Counted from the stretch's first letter, positions 13,301 to 22,915 are shown. The stretch is 64,000 nt of DNA from Apoda limacodes (GCA_946406115.1 OX291547.1:15691001-15755000); one strand, 5' to 3'. A program made the numbers and translations. The notes: generated by a model from the letters alone, not told the origin.

Positions 13301-15580
13301 ACTATGTCTGTCTGTTTCTTCACGTTTAAAACGCTGTACCGGTTATGATAAAATTTGGCATGGAAATAGTTTGAGTCCCGGGAAAGGACAAAGGATACTT
13401 AAAAACTTACAACACTAAACTACTTACAAAAAGAAGTGAAATCCCGCCAAAAACATTTTCATGTAAAATGTTGCTAAGACAAGAGCATATGCATACGCAC
13501 TGTCAAAAAGTTATCAGATTTCATGTAGAGTCAAGCTTCTAACTCTACAAGCCCTTACTTTACAAACTCTACACCTTAGTCAAAATATGTGGCTTGGCCG
13601 TTTCACTACCGTTACTTGGTGTAAGGTGATTTATATATTCATTACTCTTCTGTTATACAATAGTTCTTGTAGTAATAGATTTAGATATGATATATTATTA
13701 AATATAAGAAGATTTGTAAAAAGGAAAACCAAAACTTTTTCATAATAAAATTAAGTGTTTTTCCACGACCACCAATTCAATATAGTCAATTAGTTATTTA
13801 TGGTCACCACAATGGATACAAGTGTGTGTGGAAGTAAGTACAAATACAGTTATGTATTAGGTATTTGCTAGTAAACAACAATATTATGCGAATATTACAC
13901 ATACATACAAAAAAGTTATTTTTTTTTAAATACTACATAATCTCATGAGGAACAGTGAAGGGGTGCTAAGATTTTGTAGACAGTCTGTACATAGTTACAA
14001 TTAAATAGTTTTTATACAATAGGTGTCACAACAATTTTATCATTTTTACATTTATAAAGTATTTTTAGCAAACAGTGACGAAAATTTAAAATACCTGGTA
14101 ATTATTATATGTGACTCGAATTTCCTGTTGATGATGGGGGTCGATACGTGGCCCTCCCAGATCTGGGATTCCATCAACCATATTCGTCACTCCATCACGA
14201 ATGGCATCTAAAAGACACTCGTTGGTATTCCAAGAATTCCTTTCGCAAGTCTTGAAGTATTTACCTGAATAAAAAGTGAAATTTACGTTATTATTATCTT
14301 TTTGTTAACATATACTGGGCCATCCCAGTAACATTTGTCTATCGGAAATGATATGCGATGTCAAGCTATGGCAGGCGTAGTCACTCATTGGATAGGTGAC
14401 AGCCGAGTGGCACATTTTTTTCGATTTTATTTTTTCGAGGCCCGAATTTTTCAAAGTAGGGTTATTAACTGAAACTACAATGGATGATATTTTAATGATT
14501 GATTATGGCGCACGGGCATAAGACCTTTAAATGACCTTTAGTTGGTGGCAATTGGTGAGTATGTACTTTAGCTACAAATTTTGTTTAAAAACTTTTTGAT
14601 CTGATCCCTCTGTTCAAAGCTAGACTCAAGAAAACCGAATGTTCATGTTCAATTAAAATTTCGCGCTTAACAATGTCCTTATCTTTTTTTCCTCACCTCG
14701 GGGAGAAACATAACCCAAATATTCGTGATCAGTGCATAAAATAGAAAAGTACTCTCAGCCATTCGAAAAAAAAAACAACAAAACTTACCAGGCGACTGGA
14801 CTATACTTGAAAAAAAAAATTTTGATTGTTTTTAATATAAACATATTACTTTTACTAAGTAAAATTAAAGTTAATAATTAAAAAAAACGTGAGTCACTTC
14901 ACCAGTGAATTGTGGATTTCGCAGGGCTGGATTTTTTTTGGGTTTCGTGCCTTGGAATCCGCAGGATTAAATTTTTGATCTATTGGCCTCGCTCGTGGGT
15001 TGGATTTTTGAATCCTTTGCTTGCTCGGTATTCAATATAGGCCAAAAAACGACTTTTCAGCCTTGTATAGCAAATAACAATTTCAATTTTCTCTTTTATT
15101 TTACCAATATCAGGAGTGTAGATAAAGAAGTGTATGAAACTGCAAATAAGTAGGTTTTTAAATACTCGTCTGATACACCTCCTTGTCCCATAAACCCACA
15201 CTCGTGTTTAATACCCTTTATTACAGTTTCATAAACTACTATTATGTTACACATAAATAATTAAATAAGTGATTAAATACGCTTCAATGTGCCTTCATAG
15301 AGCTAGGAAATATTTTCGTCTATGTAAGTATTTATAGTTATTTTTGCTTATCAACGCATTTTGAGGGGTCACAATGTATATTTATAGCTATAATTTAAGA
15401 CGCAGTAATTTTAAAAATAGTTTACGTACAATTCCCCTTAAGCAAACCCTATTATTCGTGTGTACTTATATTTATGTATATTTAAAAAAAATGTTACCTA
15501 ATAAACTTACCTACATCTATCCCTCCATTGCAAGTATTGAATAAAATCAGAATAGTTAACACCAAACCGTTTTTCGACAT
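4203..15580 (-). CDS. tko-A: takeout/JHBP-family secreted protein, 6 exons, 260 aa
   Basis: Spliced CDS: 15511-15580, 14095-14264, 10557-10627, 9217-9356, 7209-7358, 4203-4384 (783 bp with stop), all GT-AG, intron phases 1-0-2-1-1. Residues 1-19 form a hydrophobic signal peptide (MSKNGLVLTILILF...). Cys30 and Cys40 match the N-terminal disulfide pair of the takeout/JHBP family. The signature IDPHHQQEIRV follows at 64-74. Family members are secreted carriers of small hydrophobic ligands in haemolymph or sensory tissue, folding as an elongated lipid-binding barrel; the ligand here cannot be told. The frame is open throughout. At the position where tko-B and tko-C have TAA, this gene has TAT, and translation continues nine codons to TAG. 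Cys148 (FNCTM) has no obvious partner. The start was chosen as the ATG opening the signal peptide. Introns are long and TE-filled. The family call is confident; the specific role is unknown. Confidence 0.88.
4600..5060 (+). repeat. fragment of 'cctggaaacgc..aaggtatc' dispersed repeat
   Basis: Shares 'ggcaagaagcaaggtct', 'acgcataaaggtatccagtt' and 'aaacctgcagggta' with the longer copies at 35225-35960 and 42990-43945. Lies in the last intron of tko-A. Confidence 0.5.
5167..7062. repeat. triplicated ~600-bp unit with GGTAGACATGA-type minisatellite
   Basis: Three head-to-tail copies start at 5167, 5770 and 6362 with the same 'gtcagttacctcaagcatgc'. Periods are 603 and 592 bp. The first half of each is unique-looking; the second half is a degenerate minisatellite of 'ggtagacatgag/ggtagacacgag' words. 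Copy 3 carries an extra 213 bases (6622-6834) missing from copies 1 and 2. Long open frames on the minus strand come from this low-complexity sequence and are not genes. Lies in tko-A intron 5. Confidence 0.85.
7209..7358 (-). CDS. tko-A exon 5
   Basis: This 150-bp exon encodes HELDFTWKIDGKPE through FLTTDDPKNKYF, between an acceptor ..attacag and a donor gtaagt. About 39 of 50 residues match tko-B exon 5. Confidence 0.88.
7364..7431. repeat. 30-bp direct duplication
   Basis: The block around 'atatagtgtttatttaatat' occurs twice in tandem just upstream of tko-A exon 5. Confidence 0.6.
7588..7826 (-). mobile_element. LINE 3' end: RT C-terminus plus tail, 5'-truncated
   Basis: Minus strand encodes FLPRTLGLWNELPAKVF and GFFKKEVIRFL, the usual last segment of a Jockey/CR1-type non-LTR ORF2. 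The noncoding tail ends 'gccaccttagtggtat' and poly(A), seen as poly(T) at 7588 on the plus strand. At least nine other scraps of this family lie in the window. Family name not assigned. Confidence 0.75.
7830..9216. other. tko-A intron 4, mostly unrecognised AT-rich DNA
   Basis: The stretch 8290-8780 contains 'aaaagtccccatcgatagct', 'cgccgccatcttgg' and 'aagccgagcgtagcggcg', which look like repeat pieces. No coding potential seen. Confidence 0.4.
9217..9356 (-). CDS. tko-A exon 4
   Basis: This 140-bp exon encodes LQADEENFHLEVDLFSPR and ends GEFNCTM. It and its flanking intron bases are strongly similar to tko-B exon 4, with about 37 of 46 residues matching by hand count. The donor is gtaagt. 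Confidence 0.88.
9505..9706 (+). mobile_element. 'tagctgtcccggcgaacg' dispersed element, short copy
   Basis: Runs from 'actagctgtcccggcgaacg' to 'cgagatttatatatattaag'. The last ~110 bases are identical by eye to the copy at 59383-59585. Lies in tko-A intron 3. Its class cannot be decided from these short copies. Confidence 0.6.
9707..11240. other. tko-A introns 2-3, AT-rich, no repeat or gene recognised
   Basis: Apart from exon 3 at 10557-10627, short open frames at 9994-10185 and 10457-10663 show no family motif. Confidence 0.45.
10557..10627 (-). CDS. tko-A exon 3
   Basis: This 71-bp exon begins VNATMVMTNIYTLG. The family usually has a similar alternating strand (VNAKIxxTNVxxxG) here. 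It ends in phase 2 at donor gtaatt. Confidence 0.85.
11245..11525 (-). repeat. dispersed repeat, reverse copy of the 43240-43585 type
   Basis: Reads 'gccagcggctccgcccgccc', 'ggttatcg', 'ccaggacctagcctatgtg', 'taacaaacatccaaactttc'. The reverse complement matches the repeat at 43240-43585. Confidence 0.6.
11865..12179. repeat. 315-bp duplicated segment, copy 1
   Basis: Collinear with 13092-13406 without length change and nearly identical. Starts 'tgccaaattcaaatatgag', ends 'cttaaaaac'. It includes the start of a dispersed repeat ('gcgaaagtaactatgtctg') that in this copy continues to about 12440. Confidence 0.85.
12050..12440 (+). repeat. dispersed repeat, relative of 3659-4025
   Basis: Contains 'gctgtaccggctatgataaa', 'ggcatggaaatagtttgag' and a duplicated tail with 'tagggcgggtgaaaccgcgg'. 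Confidence 0.6.
12441..13091. other. AT-rich DNA in tko-A intron 2, nothing recognised
   Basis: No open frame or repeat structure identified beyond short A/T runs. Confidence 0.4.
13092..13406. repeat. 315-bp duplicated segment, copy 2
   Basis: Second copy of 11865-12179, about 1.2 kb away in the same orientation and same intron. After 13406 the sequences part. Confidence 0.85.
13407..14094. other. remaining tko-A intron 2 DNA, nothing recognised
   Basis: AT-rich, no motif or open frame of note. Confidence 0.4.
14095..14264 (-). CDS. tko-A exon 2 (paired cysteines, IDPxHQ motif)
   Basis: This 170-bp exon runs from an acceptor ending ..ttcag to a donor gtattt. It encodes residues 24-80 with KTCERNSWNTNEC and IDPHHQQEIRV, the best family signatures. 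Of the three genes' exons, this pair (A versus B) is the more divergent: about 38 of 57 residues match by hand count. Confidence 0.88.
14357..14412 (+). repeat. 5S-rRNA-like segment, decayed
   Basis: The run 'tcaagctatggcaggcgtag' then 'ttggataggtgacagccgag' resembles the internal promoter half of 5S rRNA (AAGCTAAGC..GTCGG..TTGGATGGGTGACCGCC). It aligns with a better copy at 33549-33608, and both sit in intron 1, 90-170 bases upstream of exon 2. Confidence 0.5.
14413..15510. other. rest of tko-A intron 1, nothing recognised
   Basis: AT-rich. A 73-codon open frame (14980-15201, minus) lacks any recognisable motif. Confidence 0.4.
15511..15580 (-). CDS. tko-A exon 1 (start codon and signal peptide)
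   Basis: The ATG lies at 15580-15578. The exon encodes residues 1-23, a short basic start and a hydrophobic core, then stops in phase 1 at the donor gtaagt. The split Gly codon is completed by exon 2. Confidence 0.85.
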
Positions 15581-15880
15581 ATTTTTTGATTTCTTTTTTT
15601 AAGTATTAAATTTATGATTTATGTTATTTGTTTTTTGCTTTTTTATCTACAACTTCTTTCTTGCGATATTTGTATCCAAATGTGGCTTCGACTAGTTTAA
15701 GAGATCATAATCTTTGGCGAAGAGAAAGCAGTTTATACTTGTAAAAAACCGTTTGAAATTAATGTTATTGACATCAACCTTATTAACAAATTGAGATGTG
15801 AGAAACCGTTAGTTATGTGGATCCTCGACAACCAATAAATCGGCATACTAACTTGAATATTTTAAGGAATAAAAATGTCG
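15581..15880 (-). promoter_or_regulatory. tko-A upstream region, homologous to tko-B upstream
   Basis: Several blocks match the DNA upstream of tko-B in the same order. The clearest is a CGACTAGT..GAGATCATAA block at 15689-15710, about 109 bases before the ATG (85 bases in tko-B). Further upstream the two also share runs resembling 'aattgtaaaaaaac', 'tgacat' and 'tcgacaacc/cagctaaac'. This fits a duplicated promoter. No transcription start can be placed. Confidence 0.5.
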
Positions 15881-16154
15881 TTTACAATGTTAATGTCAAA
15901 TATTGAGTACATAGATGAAAGTGGGTTGTTCTTTTTAACCGATTTCAAAAAAAGGAGGAAGTGCTCAATTCGTCTGTATGTGCTTTTTTTTGTATGTGTG
16001 TTACGCGATATCTTTGTGGATTAAGAACAGAGTGTAACAATACTACATGAAAGGGTTAACCCGCGGATTGGTCCCATTTAAAATTGGTAAGGATGGGCCT
16101 AAAGGAACCAGAGGTTGATAAGAAAATGTCTGAAATTGCATTACTTTAGACGAC

Positions 16155-16740
16155 CTAATTTCTAATGTGCGTGTCCCGTAAGTTTCTGCGTAGTAGAGGC
16201 ACCGCTGTGACTGAGATAAACAAAATAATGTACAATAAGCTGTCCGGATAGCGAGATTAGTCTCTGCGACCGTCCCCTAATAGGACCTCCCCCCTGACAC
16301 GACGCCGACGTCCCCGGGTTCGTCGGCGCCCGCAAGGATACACGAGGTATCAAAGAGTGCCGGGGCGCTTCTCGCCCCCCACTCAATCGCAACCGCACCC
16401 GCGTAACGGGGAACTCCTCTTCTGGCGCTGACTCACCTTTGGGTTCGAGACTCACGCCGGTCGAAGAGCCGCCCCCGAGAGCGACAACCCAAGCCGCGGG
16501 GAGCCCTTGAGCGTTGGACGCTATATGGGCTGAGGGCTCCTTCAGATCCTCGCCTCCAAAAGCCCGGTGAAGCAGGTTTGGCTTCAACAGCCAACTACAT
16601 AGTCATTCAGAAAAAAAAGCCTTTGTGTTTACTGACGCCTGGTGAATTCGACGAGCCTTTACAGGGTAGCCTTTGCTGGCATAGGTGCCGGCCGAACTTC
16701 AACAGCGCCTTGGCGTGAGCTGGTGCGACATGGTCCGTGG
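16155..16740 (-). mobile_element. GC-rich island, probably a retroelement fragment
   Basis: Base composition jumps from AT-rich to strongly GC-rich and back. A 141-codon minus-strand frame (16162-16587) lacks known motifs. The block near 16640-16740 ('gccttggcgtgagctggtgc', 'gacatggtccgtgg') resembles untranslated parts of insect LINEs in style. No terminal repeats seen. Confidence 0.4.
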
Positions 16741-16844
16741 AATCTCAGGCCGTGAGAAGCCACCATAACAAATGCGATTACAATATCTGTCATATTATAT
16801 ACGCAGAAGAAAAAAAATATTTTGACGTTTTAATTTTTATAGTT

Positions 16845-17622
16845 ACACTAGCGGTCCCGGCGAACGTTGTTCAGCTGCCGTCCCTCTGTAACCCGGCGAA
16901 CGTTGGTTTTTACCTAAAATGCCCGAGTCCGGCTCGCACTTGACAGATCGAGATAATAACTATCCTATCTTTTAAGTTGGATCAAAGTACAGATAACTGA
17001 CCCAGAGAACGTTGTTTCTCTTTTTTAAAACAACTGGCGCGCCACCTTTTTTGAAAAGGTTGTACTAATTCAGAAACCCCAGCGTATGCTTGACCTAATT
17101 TTATTTTTCAAAAACCTTCCCCGGCGGTGATTAGGTTTACCAGTAAGTAGTGCGCGGGTCCGACTTTCACTTGACCCTTTTTTATTTCATAACCTTGCCC
17201 TAACAATAATAAACACAACTTAAATTATCCAATTCGGTGCATTTTTAACATAGCGCCATATATTGAATACTTACTCAATCCAGTTAACAGATATCGCCAT
17301 CTGTTAGAATCGTTTGGAGCTAACAGATAATTGTGACACGTGGTGGTTATGGTATTAAATTGTAGCTTATATGAAACTTTTGTATTTTTAACATAGCGCC
17401 ATCTATTCAACAATCGTTTGGAGCTAACAGATAATAGACAAATAATTTGCAACAAAATAATATTGCGACTATAAATTGAGATGTAAGCTATTATCTTTCA
17501 AGTTGGATCAAATGCACACAATGTGTACAAATCAAATTTAAAATCGGTGCAGTAGGTAGTTTAGGAGTCCATCACGGACAAACAACGCGACACGTTATAT
17601 TTATATATAGATAGATACATAT
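16845..17622 (+). mobile_element. 'tagcggtcccggcgaacg' element, long copy with inner repeat
   Basis: Same start and end words as the copies at 9505 and 59383, but with about 550 extra bases. Inside, 17225-17455 holds two copies of 'acatagcgccatctatt' and 'atcgtttggagctaacagat'. Confidence 0.6.
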
Positions 17623-19180
17623 ACAATCCGAACCTTATGTGAACGCGTAACTGCGTATGTCTTTAGCTTTGCGTGTCCATTTAGTTTTATTAGACAAGGG
17701 TAGTGGCATCGACGTATATAAGCCGGGTGGAGGGGGAAAAATATTTACCTTTTTTACCCCAATTCAGTAACAGATACATGAGATTATTTGAAAGAATCAA
17801 AAATTTCAAAAAAAAATCACTTTTTGGTCAAATATATCATTCCAGTAAATAAATACCTGGGCTGAGAAAAAACGAAAAAACGGTGTACTTAGTTTCGCTT
17901 TGCATAAAATGTTAGCGGTGTCATCCACAGTGACCCATAGTCACGCCATACACGGATGTGTGATTTGATGACTTTTTCAATACAAACCCACGCAGCTAGC
18001 TTGTGTAGCCTCGGAGTGGACATTGTCATGGAGAAGCAGCTTTAGACGGAATCATTTTAACAATTCCCCTGGCCTGATTCTAAAATGTAGATTAGTTAAT
18101 CCCAATGTAACATGTATGTGAATATATTAACGGGTCTTAAGCGGCACGGGGCATAGGCCTATTTGCATAAATTGTCTCGAGAAATTCGGAAACCGACATA
18201 TTCGCCATGTCATACAATATGTATTTAGTTTTAGCCGTCTTAAATTTATTTACTACACACTAAATTGTAAGTGTAGTTTTTAATCGTAAAATAATAAATA
18301 AATAAACTTCCGATTCAGGAGCCTAACAGTTGGAACCAATTCCAATCGTAAAATTCTACAGCGATCGAAAATTATTACAAATTGACACTCTTGAACATTG
18401 TTCTAGCACCTAATCGAAAACGGAATTCGGTGGTCAAAAACTGAATTGTAATCCTTTGGAATGACTCAAATCGGTATGCAACGCGATTTAACGTCGCAAG
18501 AAATCTGAGAATGGAATTCGAGAGCTGTCAAAATTAAGCCATTGCCAAACACATCCATTTTATGGAATATTATGTTATATATACGTAGCTTTTGAAACCA
18601 TTTTTGTTTTTTTTTTATTTTCACCGCGATTCAATTTAGTTCTATTACAATTTGATGCAACTAAGTCAATAGAGATAAGATTGGAATTGAAAATGGTTTT
18701 AATTGTAACCTGCCCCTGTTTGTCTTTCCAACTGGCAGAAAACCGTCCATCCCATGTTGGCACGTTGCGTTGTAGCTCATTCCATTATGGCCAGTCGAGA
18801 ACAATTCTTCCCTAATGCTTGTTGATTAAAAAGAAATTGAATTTTAGTCGCCAGAATTCTTCTCTAAATTTTTTTTGGCATTAAGTATCGAGCTAATTTT
18901 TTAACTAAGCATGTAGGTACCATATACATAGACAACTAGACAGCGCATTTCTTAGCCAGACGTGAAATAAGCAAAAGTATGACAGAGACGAAGCGAAACT
19001 GTGGTGTCTTGCCTTAGAAAAAAGATTGCACAGGTTAACTTTGCCTATTTTTTTAGGTGTGTCCAATCTTTTGAGGCTATTGCGCATTAGGACAGATTAC
19101 AGAATTCGAAGTTTATGGTAGGTAGGTATACCATAGTACAGTAGCTGCCATAGTAGTTACAATATAGTATACCCTTGATA
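17623..19180. other. intergenic DNA, nothing firmly recognised
   Basis: 18300-18830 is less AT-rich and repeats 'gaattc' words but has no family motif that I know. Open frames at 18575-18763 and 18905-19087 are short and unsupported. Confidence 0.4.
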
Positions 19181-19320
19181 AAAAAAACCGGCCAAGTGCA
19201 AGTTAGACTTGCGCACCGAGGGTTCCGTACCTACCACCATTTACGTAATTTTTTTTTTTATACTACTAAGGTGGCAAACAAGCTTACGGTCCGCCTGATG
19301 GTAAGCGGTCACCGTAGCAT
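19180..19320 (-). mobile_element. two repeat scraps: 'cggccaagtg..gttccgtacc' end and LINE tail
   Basis: 19186-19233 is the terminal part of a dispersed repeat (relatives at 38645-39095 and 48600-48860). 19246-19320 is the 3' tail of the LINE family seen at 7588, with poly(T) then 'actaaggtggcaaacaagc'. Confidence 0.6.
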
Positions 19321-19545
19321 TTATAAAATATAAAAGTATTGCTAGTGACATTTTTACTAAGAATTACTATTAATGCTATCTTATTGTATAAGTTGTAATC
19401 TAACTAGCTTTTTCCCGCGGCTCCGCCCTTTCTTAATTTGATTGATGATTTTCTGAAGTAAAATAATCTTGCTGCACTGGTTAAGCAATTGGTTTAATTA
19501 TGACAATAAATCGACATATCAACACGGTAATCAACTGAAGTAACT

Positions 19546-19945
19546 CTAACAATCCATTATGCAATTATGTCTTATCTGGCAAGCGTCATCCGAGAGAGTG
19601 CTCTGGGCATTTGTTACCCTATTTAAGGTGTTTGCAATAGACAAAAAATATCTGTGTTGCCAGTACAAATTTCCTAAAGTAGCTAAATTATTAGAAATCG
19701 TGACAGGATTTTTACGGCAACTCTTTGATTCAGGATGTTTGCTATAAATGCAGTTCGTCAACGTGAAAATGTGCTCTCCTGTCTCTTCAACAATCTCTAT
19801 GCCAAATTCCAGCACAATTGTTTGCTCCGTGCCACTACGGATAAGTAATAACAAACAAACAAACAGACTATCACAAATATCAAATATTAGGTTTTTTAAA
19901 TCCGCGGAAATTATTTACAGGAATAACACAACTAGCTATAATTAA
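19546..19945. other. unassigned open frames on both strands
   Basis: A 102-codon minus frame (19546-19854) and two adjacent plus frames (19559-19747, 19748-19945) cover the same DNA, which is less AT-rich than its surroundings. The minus product has a cysteine-rich end (SDDACQIRHNCIMDC). No family is recognised and no splice context settles the strand; could be an old exon or TE scrap. Confidence 0.2.
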
Positions 19946-20489
19946 AAATTAGTTATAAATACATTTATATAATCTCCTCTAAAGATAAAAGTGAACCTCA
20001 ATAAACCTAACAAACGCAAAATCAAATAATCCTTTTCTTAAACATGCGTGTAAAAATACTTATTGTAACATGGCCGTTTTGGATCATTCTCACTAGATCC
20101 ATTGTCCAGATCCATAATGGATCTAGTGAGATATTATTTTCTCAATAGATCCATTTTTAGAAGTGTGTATCTACTGAGAAGTATGTGTCTCGCTAGATCC
20201 GTTAACCAGAACCAGATTTGAAAGTTTGGGTCTACTAAGGAATTTCTTTCTCACTAGATTCAGTTCTGGATATGATAAAAAATTTGGTGTCGGCTACGCT
20301 TGTTGTCCCCTAGGCTGGGGAGATAACGGAACTTACTTTCTAATACTATTACTCGTATTTCCTGTCATATTCTTATTTTTACCAACTTTAAAAAAGGAGG
20401 AAGTTCGCGAATGGTCTGTAGGTACCTATATAAGAGATATTATTAATTCAAAACTAAAAATTAACCGACTTTATAAAATGAGGATCCAT

Positions 20490-20640
20490 ACTAATACTAA
20501 TATTATAAATTCGAAAGTGTCGGTGTTTGTCTGTCTATCAATCCGTTAAATTTCACGGTTGGACCAATTGTGATAAATTTAATATGGAGATAGTTTGAAC
20601 CGCAAAAGACAAGAAAAATACTGTTTTTCTTAATATATAT
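20490..20640 (+). repeat. fragment of 'attataaa..gcgaaag..gtctgtct' dispersed repeat
   Basis: 'actaatattataaattcgaa', 'gtttgtctgtctatcaatcc' and 'aatatggagatagtttgaac' relate this to the repeat at 12050. Lies inside the foldback-like element. Confidence 0.45.
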
Positions 20641-20706
20641 TTTATTTTATATATTAAAAAAAAATTAAACTATTGATCTTACACGTGTAGTTATTTTACA
20701 AAAGTT

Positions 20707-22550
20707 ATAGATCTCATCAAGATCTTTATTTCAAATGACAGCTGTCAAACTAGAAAGGTCTATATCTCTGTAACTATTGATCGTAGACTAGTAGTTTCCT
20801 TAGTAGAAATGATAGATCTCATCAAGATCTTTATTTCAAACGACATCTGTCAAACTAGAAAGGTCTATATCTCTGTAACTATTGATCGTAGACTAGTAGT
20901 TTCCCTAGTAGAAATGATAGATCTCATCAAGATCTTTATTTCAAACGACATCTGTCAAACTAGAAAGGTCTATATCTCTGTAACTATTGATCGTAGACTA
21001 GTAGTTTCCCTAGTAGAAATGATAGATCTCATCAAGATCTTTATTTCAAACGACATCTGTCAAACTAGAAAGGTCTATATCTCTGTAACTATTGATCGTA
21101 GACTAGTAGTTTCCCTAGTAGAAATAATAGATCTCATCAAGATCTTTATTTCAAATGATAGCTGTCAAACTAGAAAGGTCTATATCTCCGTAACTGTTGA
21201 TCGTAGACTAGTAGTTTCCCTAGTAGAAATGATAGATCTCATCAAGATCTTTATTTCAAACGACAACTGTCAAACTAGAAAGGTCTATATCTCTGTAACT
21301 ATTGATCGTAGACTAGTAGTTTCCCTAGTAGAAATGATAGATCTCATCAAGATCTTTATTTCAAACGACATCTGTCAAACTAGAAAGGTCTATATCTCTG
21401 TAACTATTGATCGTAGACTAGTAGTTTCCCTAGTAGAAATGATAGATCTCATCAAGATCTTTATTTCAAACGACATCTGTCAAACTAGAAAGGTCTATAT
21501 CTCTGTAACTATTGATCGTAGACTAGTAGTTTCCCTAGTAGAAATAATAGATCTCATCAAGATCTTTATTTCAAATGATAGCTGTCAAACTAGAAAGGTC
21601 TATATCTCCGTAACTGTTGATCGTAGACTAGTAGTTTCCCTAGTAGAAATGATAGATCTCATCAAGATCTTTATTTCAAACGACAACTGTCAAACTAGAA
21701 AGGTCTATATCTCTGTAACTATTGATCGTAGACTAGTAGTTTCCCTAGTAGAAATGATAGATCTCATCAAGATCTTTATTTCAAACGACATCTGTCAAAC
21801 TAGAAAGGTCTATATCTCTGTAACTATTGATCGTAGACTAGTAGTTTCCCTAGTAGAAATGATAGATCTCATCAAGATCTTTATTTCAAACGACATCTGT
21901 CAAACTAGAAAGGTCTATATCTCTGTAACTATTGATCGTAGACTAGTAGTTTCCCTAGTAGAAATAATAGATCTCATCAAGATCTTTATTTCAAATGATA
22001 GCTGTCAAACTAGAAAGGTCTATATCTCCGTAACTGTTGATCGTAGACTAGTAGTTTCCCTAGTAGAAATGATAGATCTCATCAAGATCTTTATTTCAAA
22101 CGACAACTGTCAAACTAGAAAGGTCTATATATCTGTAACTATTGATCGTAGACTAGTAGTTTCCCTAGTAGAAATGATAGATCTCATCAAGATCTTTATT
22201 TCAAACGACATCTGTCAAACTAGAAAGGTCTATATCTCTGTAACTATTGATCGTAGACTAGTAGTTTCCCTAGTAGAAATGATAGATCTCATCAAGATCT
22301 TTATTTCAAACGACATCTGTCAAACTAGAAAGGTCTATATCTCTGTAACTATTGATCGTAGACTAGTAGTTTCCCTAGTAGAAATAATAGATCTCATCAA
22401 GATCTTTATTTCAAATGATAGCTGTCAAACTAGAAAGGTTTCTCCACAAAAATTATACGTCTCATTAAGATCTTTATTTCGGATGAGACCTGTCAAACTA
22501 GAAAGGTATATATCTCGGTAACTATTGATCGTAGACTAGTAATTTTTCCA
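20707..22550 (+). repeat. 105-bp satellite array with 420-bp higher-order unit
   Basis: Seventeen monomer starts ('atagatctcatcaagatc') fall every 105 bases from 20707 to 22387, followed by divergent monomers to ~22550. Monomers differ at a diagnostic site (cgacatctg, cgacaactg, aatgatagctg). From 21127 the types run S-N-I-I three times (21127, 21547, 21967), a 420-bp higher-order unit with almost no differences between copies. Because 105 is divisible by three, a 570-codon frame stays open; this is a by-product. Confidence 0.92.
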
Positions 22551-22604
22551 CAGCAATGATAGTTCTCATCAAGTTCTTAATTTCGGATGACAGTTATCAT
22601 CTTA

Positions 22605-22832
22605 AACCTTTCTATTTTTGACGTGTCATTTCTGTAGAGAAACTACTAGTCTACGATAAATTTTAGGTACCCGAGTAAGTTTTAAGTTACCGAGATATAT
22701 TTCTTTATAGTTTGACAGATGTCATTCTGTAATAAAGATCGTATGAGACGTATCATTTCTGTCAAGAAACTACTAGTCTACGATTAATAGTTACGGATAT
22801 ATAGTCCTTTCTAGTTTGACAAACAAACCCCA
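22605..22832 (-). repeat. inverted satellite monomers
   Basis: Two diverged 105-bp monomers in reverse orientation ('aaactactagtctacgat' near 22636 and 22776; 'agtttgacagatgtcatt'). With the direct array they can form a long foldback. Confidence 0.8.
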
Positions 22833-22837
22833 GGGCA

Positions 22838-22915
22838 GGGATGGCGAACCTTTATTGATGAATATGCCTTTTTTATAAAAAAAATACTACTGTACCTATG
22901 ACGTGCCGTCAAAAA
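22838..22915 (+). mobile_element. possible hAT-type terminus
   Basis: 'cagggatggcgaacctttat' followed by 'tgacgtgccgtc' is like the ends of hAT elements (CAGGGGTGGCGAACC). No partner end located. Confidence 0.3.

Noticed and set aside
16162..16587. 141-codon minus frame as a host gene
   Set aside because: Composition matches a GC-rich inserted block, no motif, no splice context.
20809..22521. 570-codon open frame as a real repeat-protein gene
   Set aside because: It is entirely the 105-bp satellite, begins and ends within it, and has no signal peptide, splice or codon signature; the frame survives because the unit length is divisible by three.
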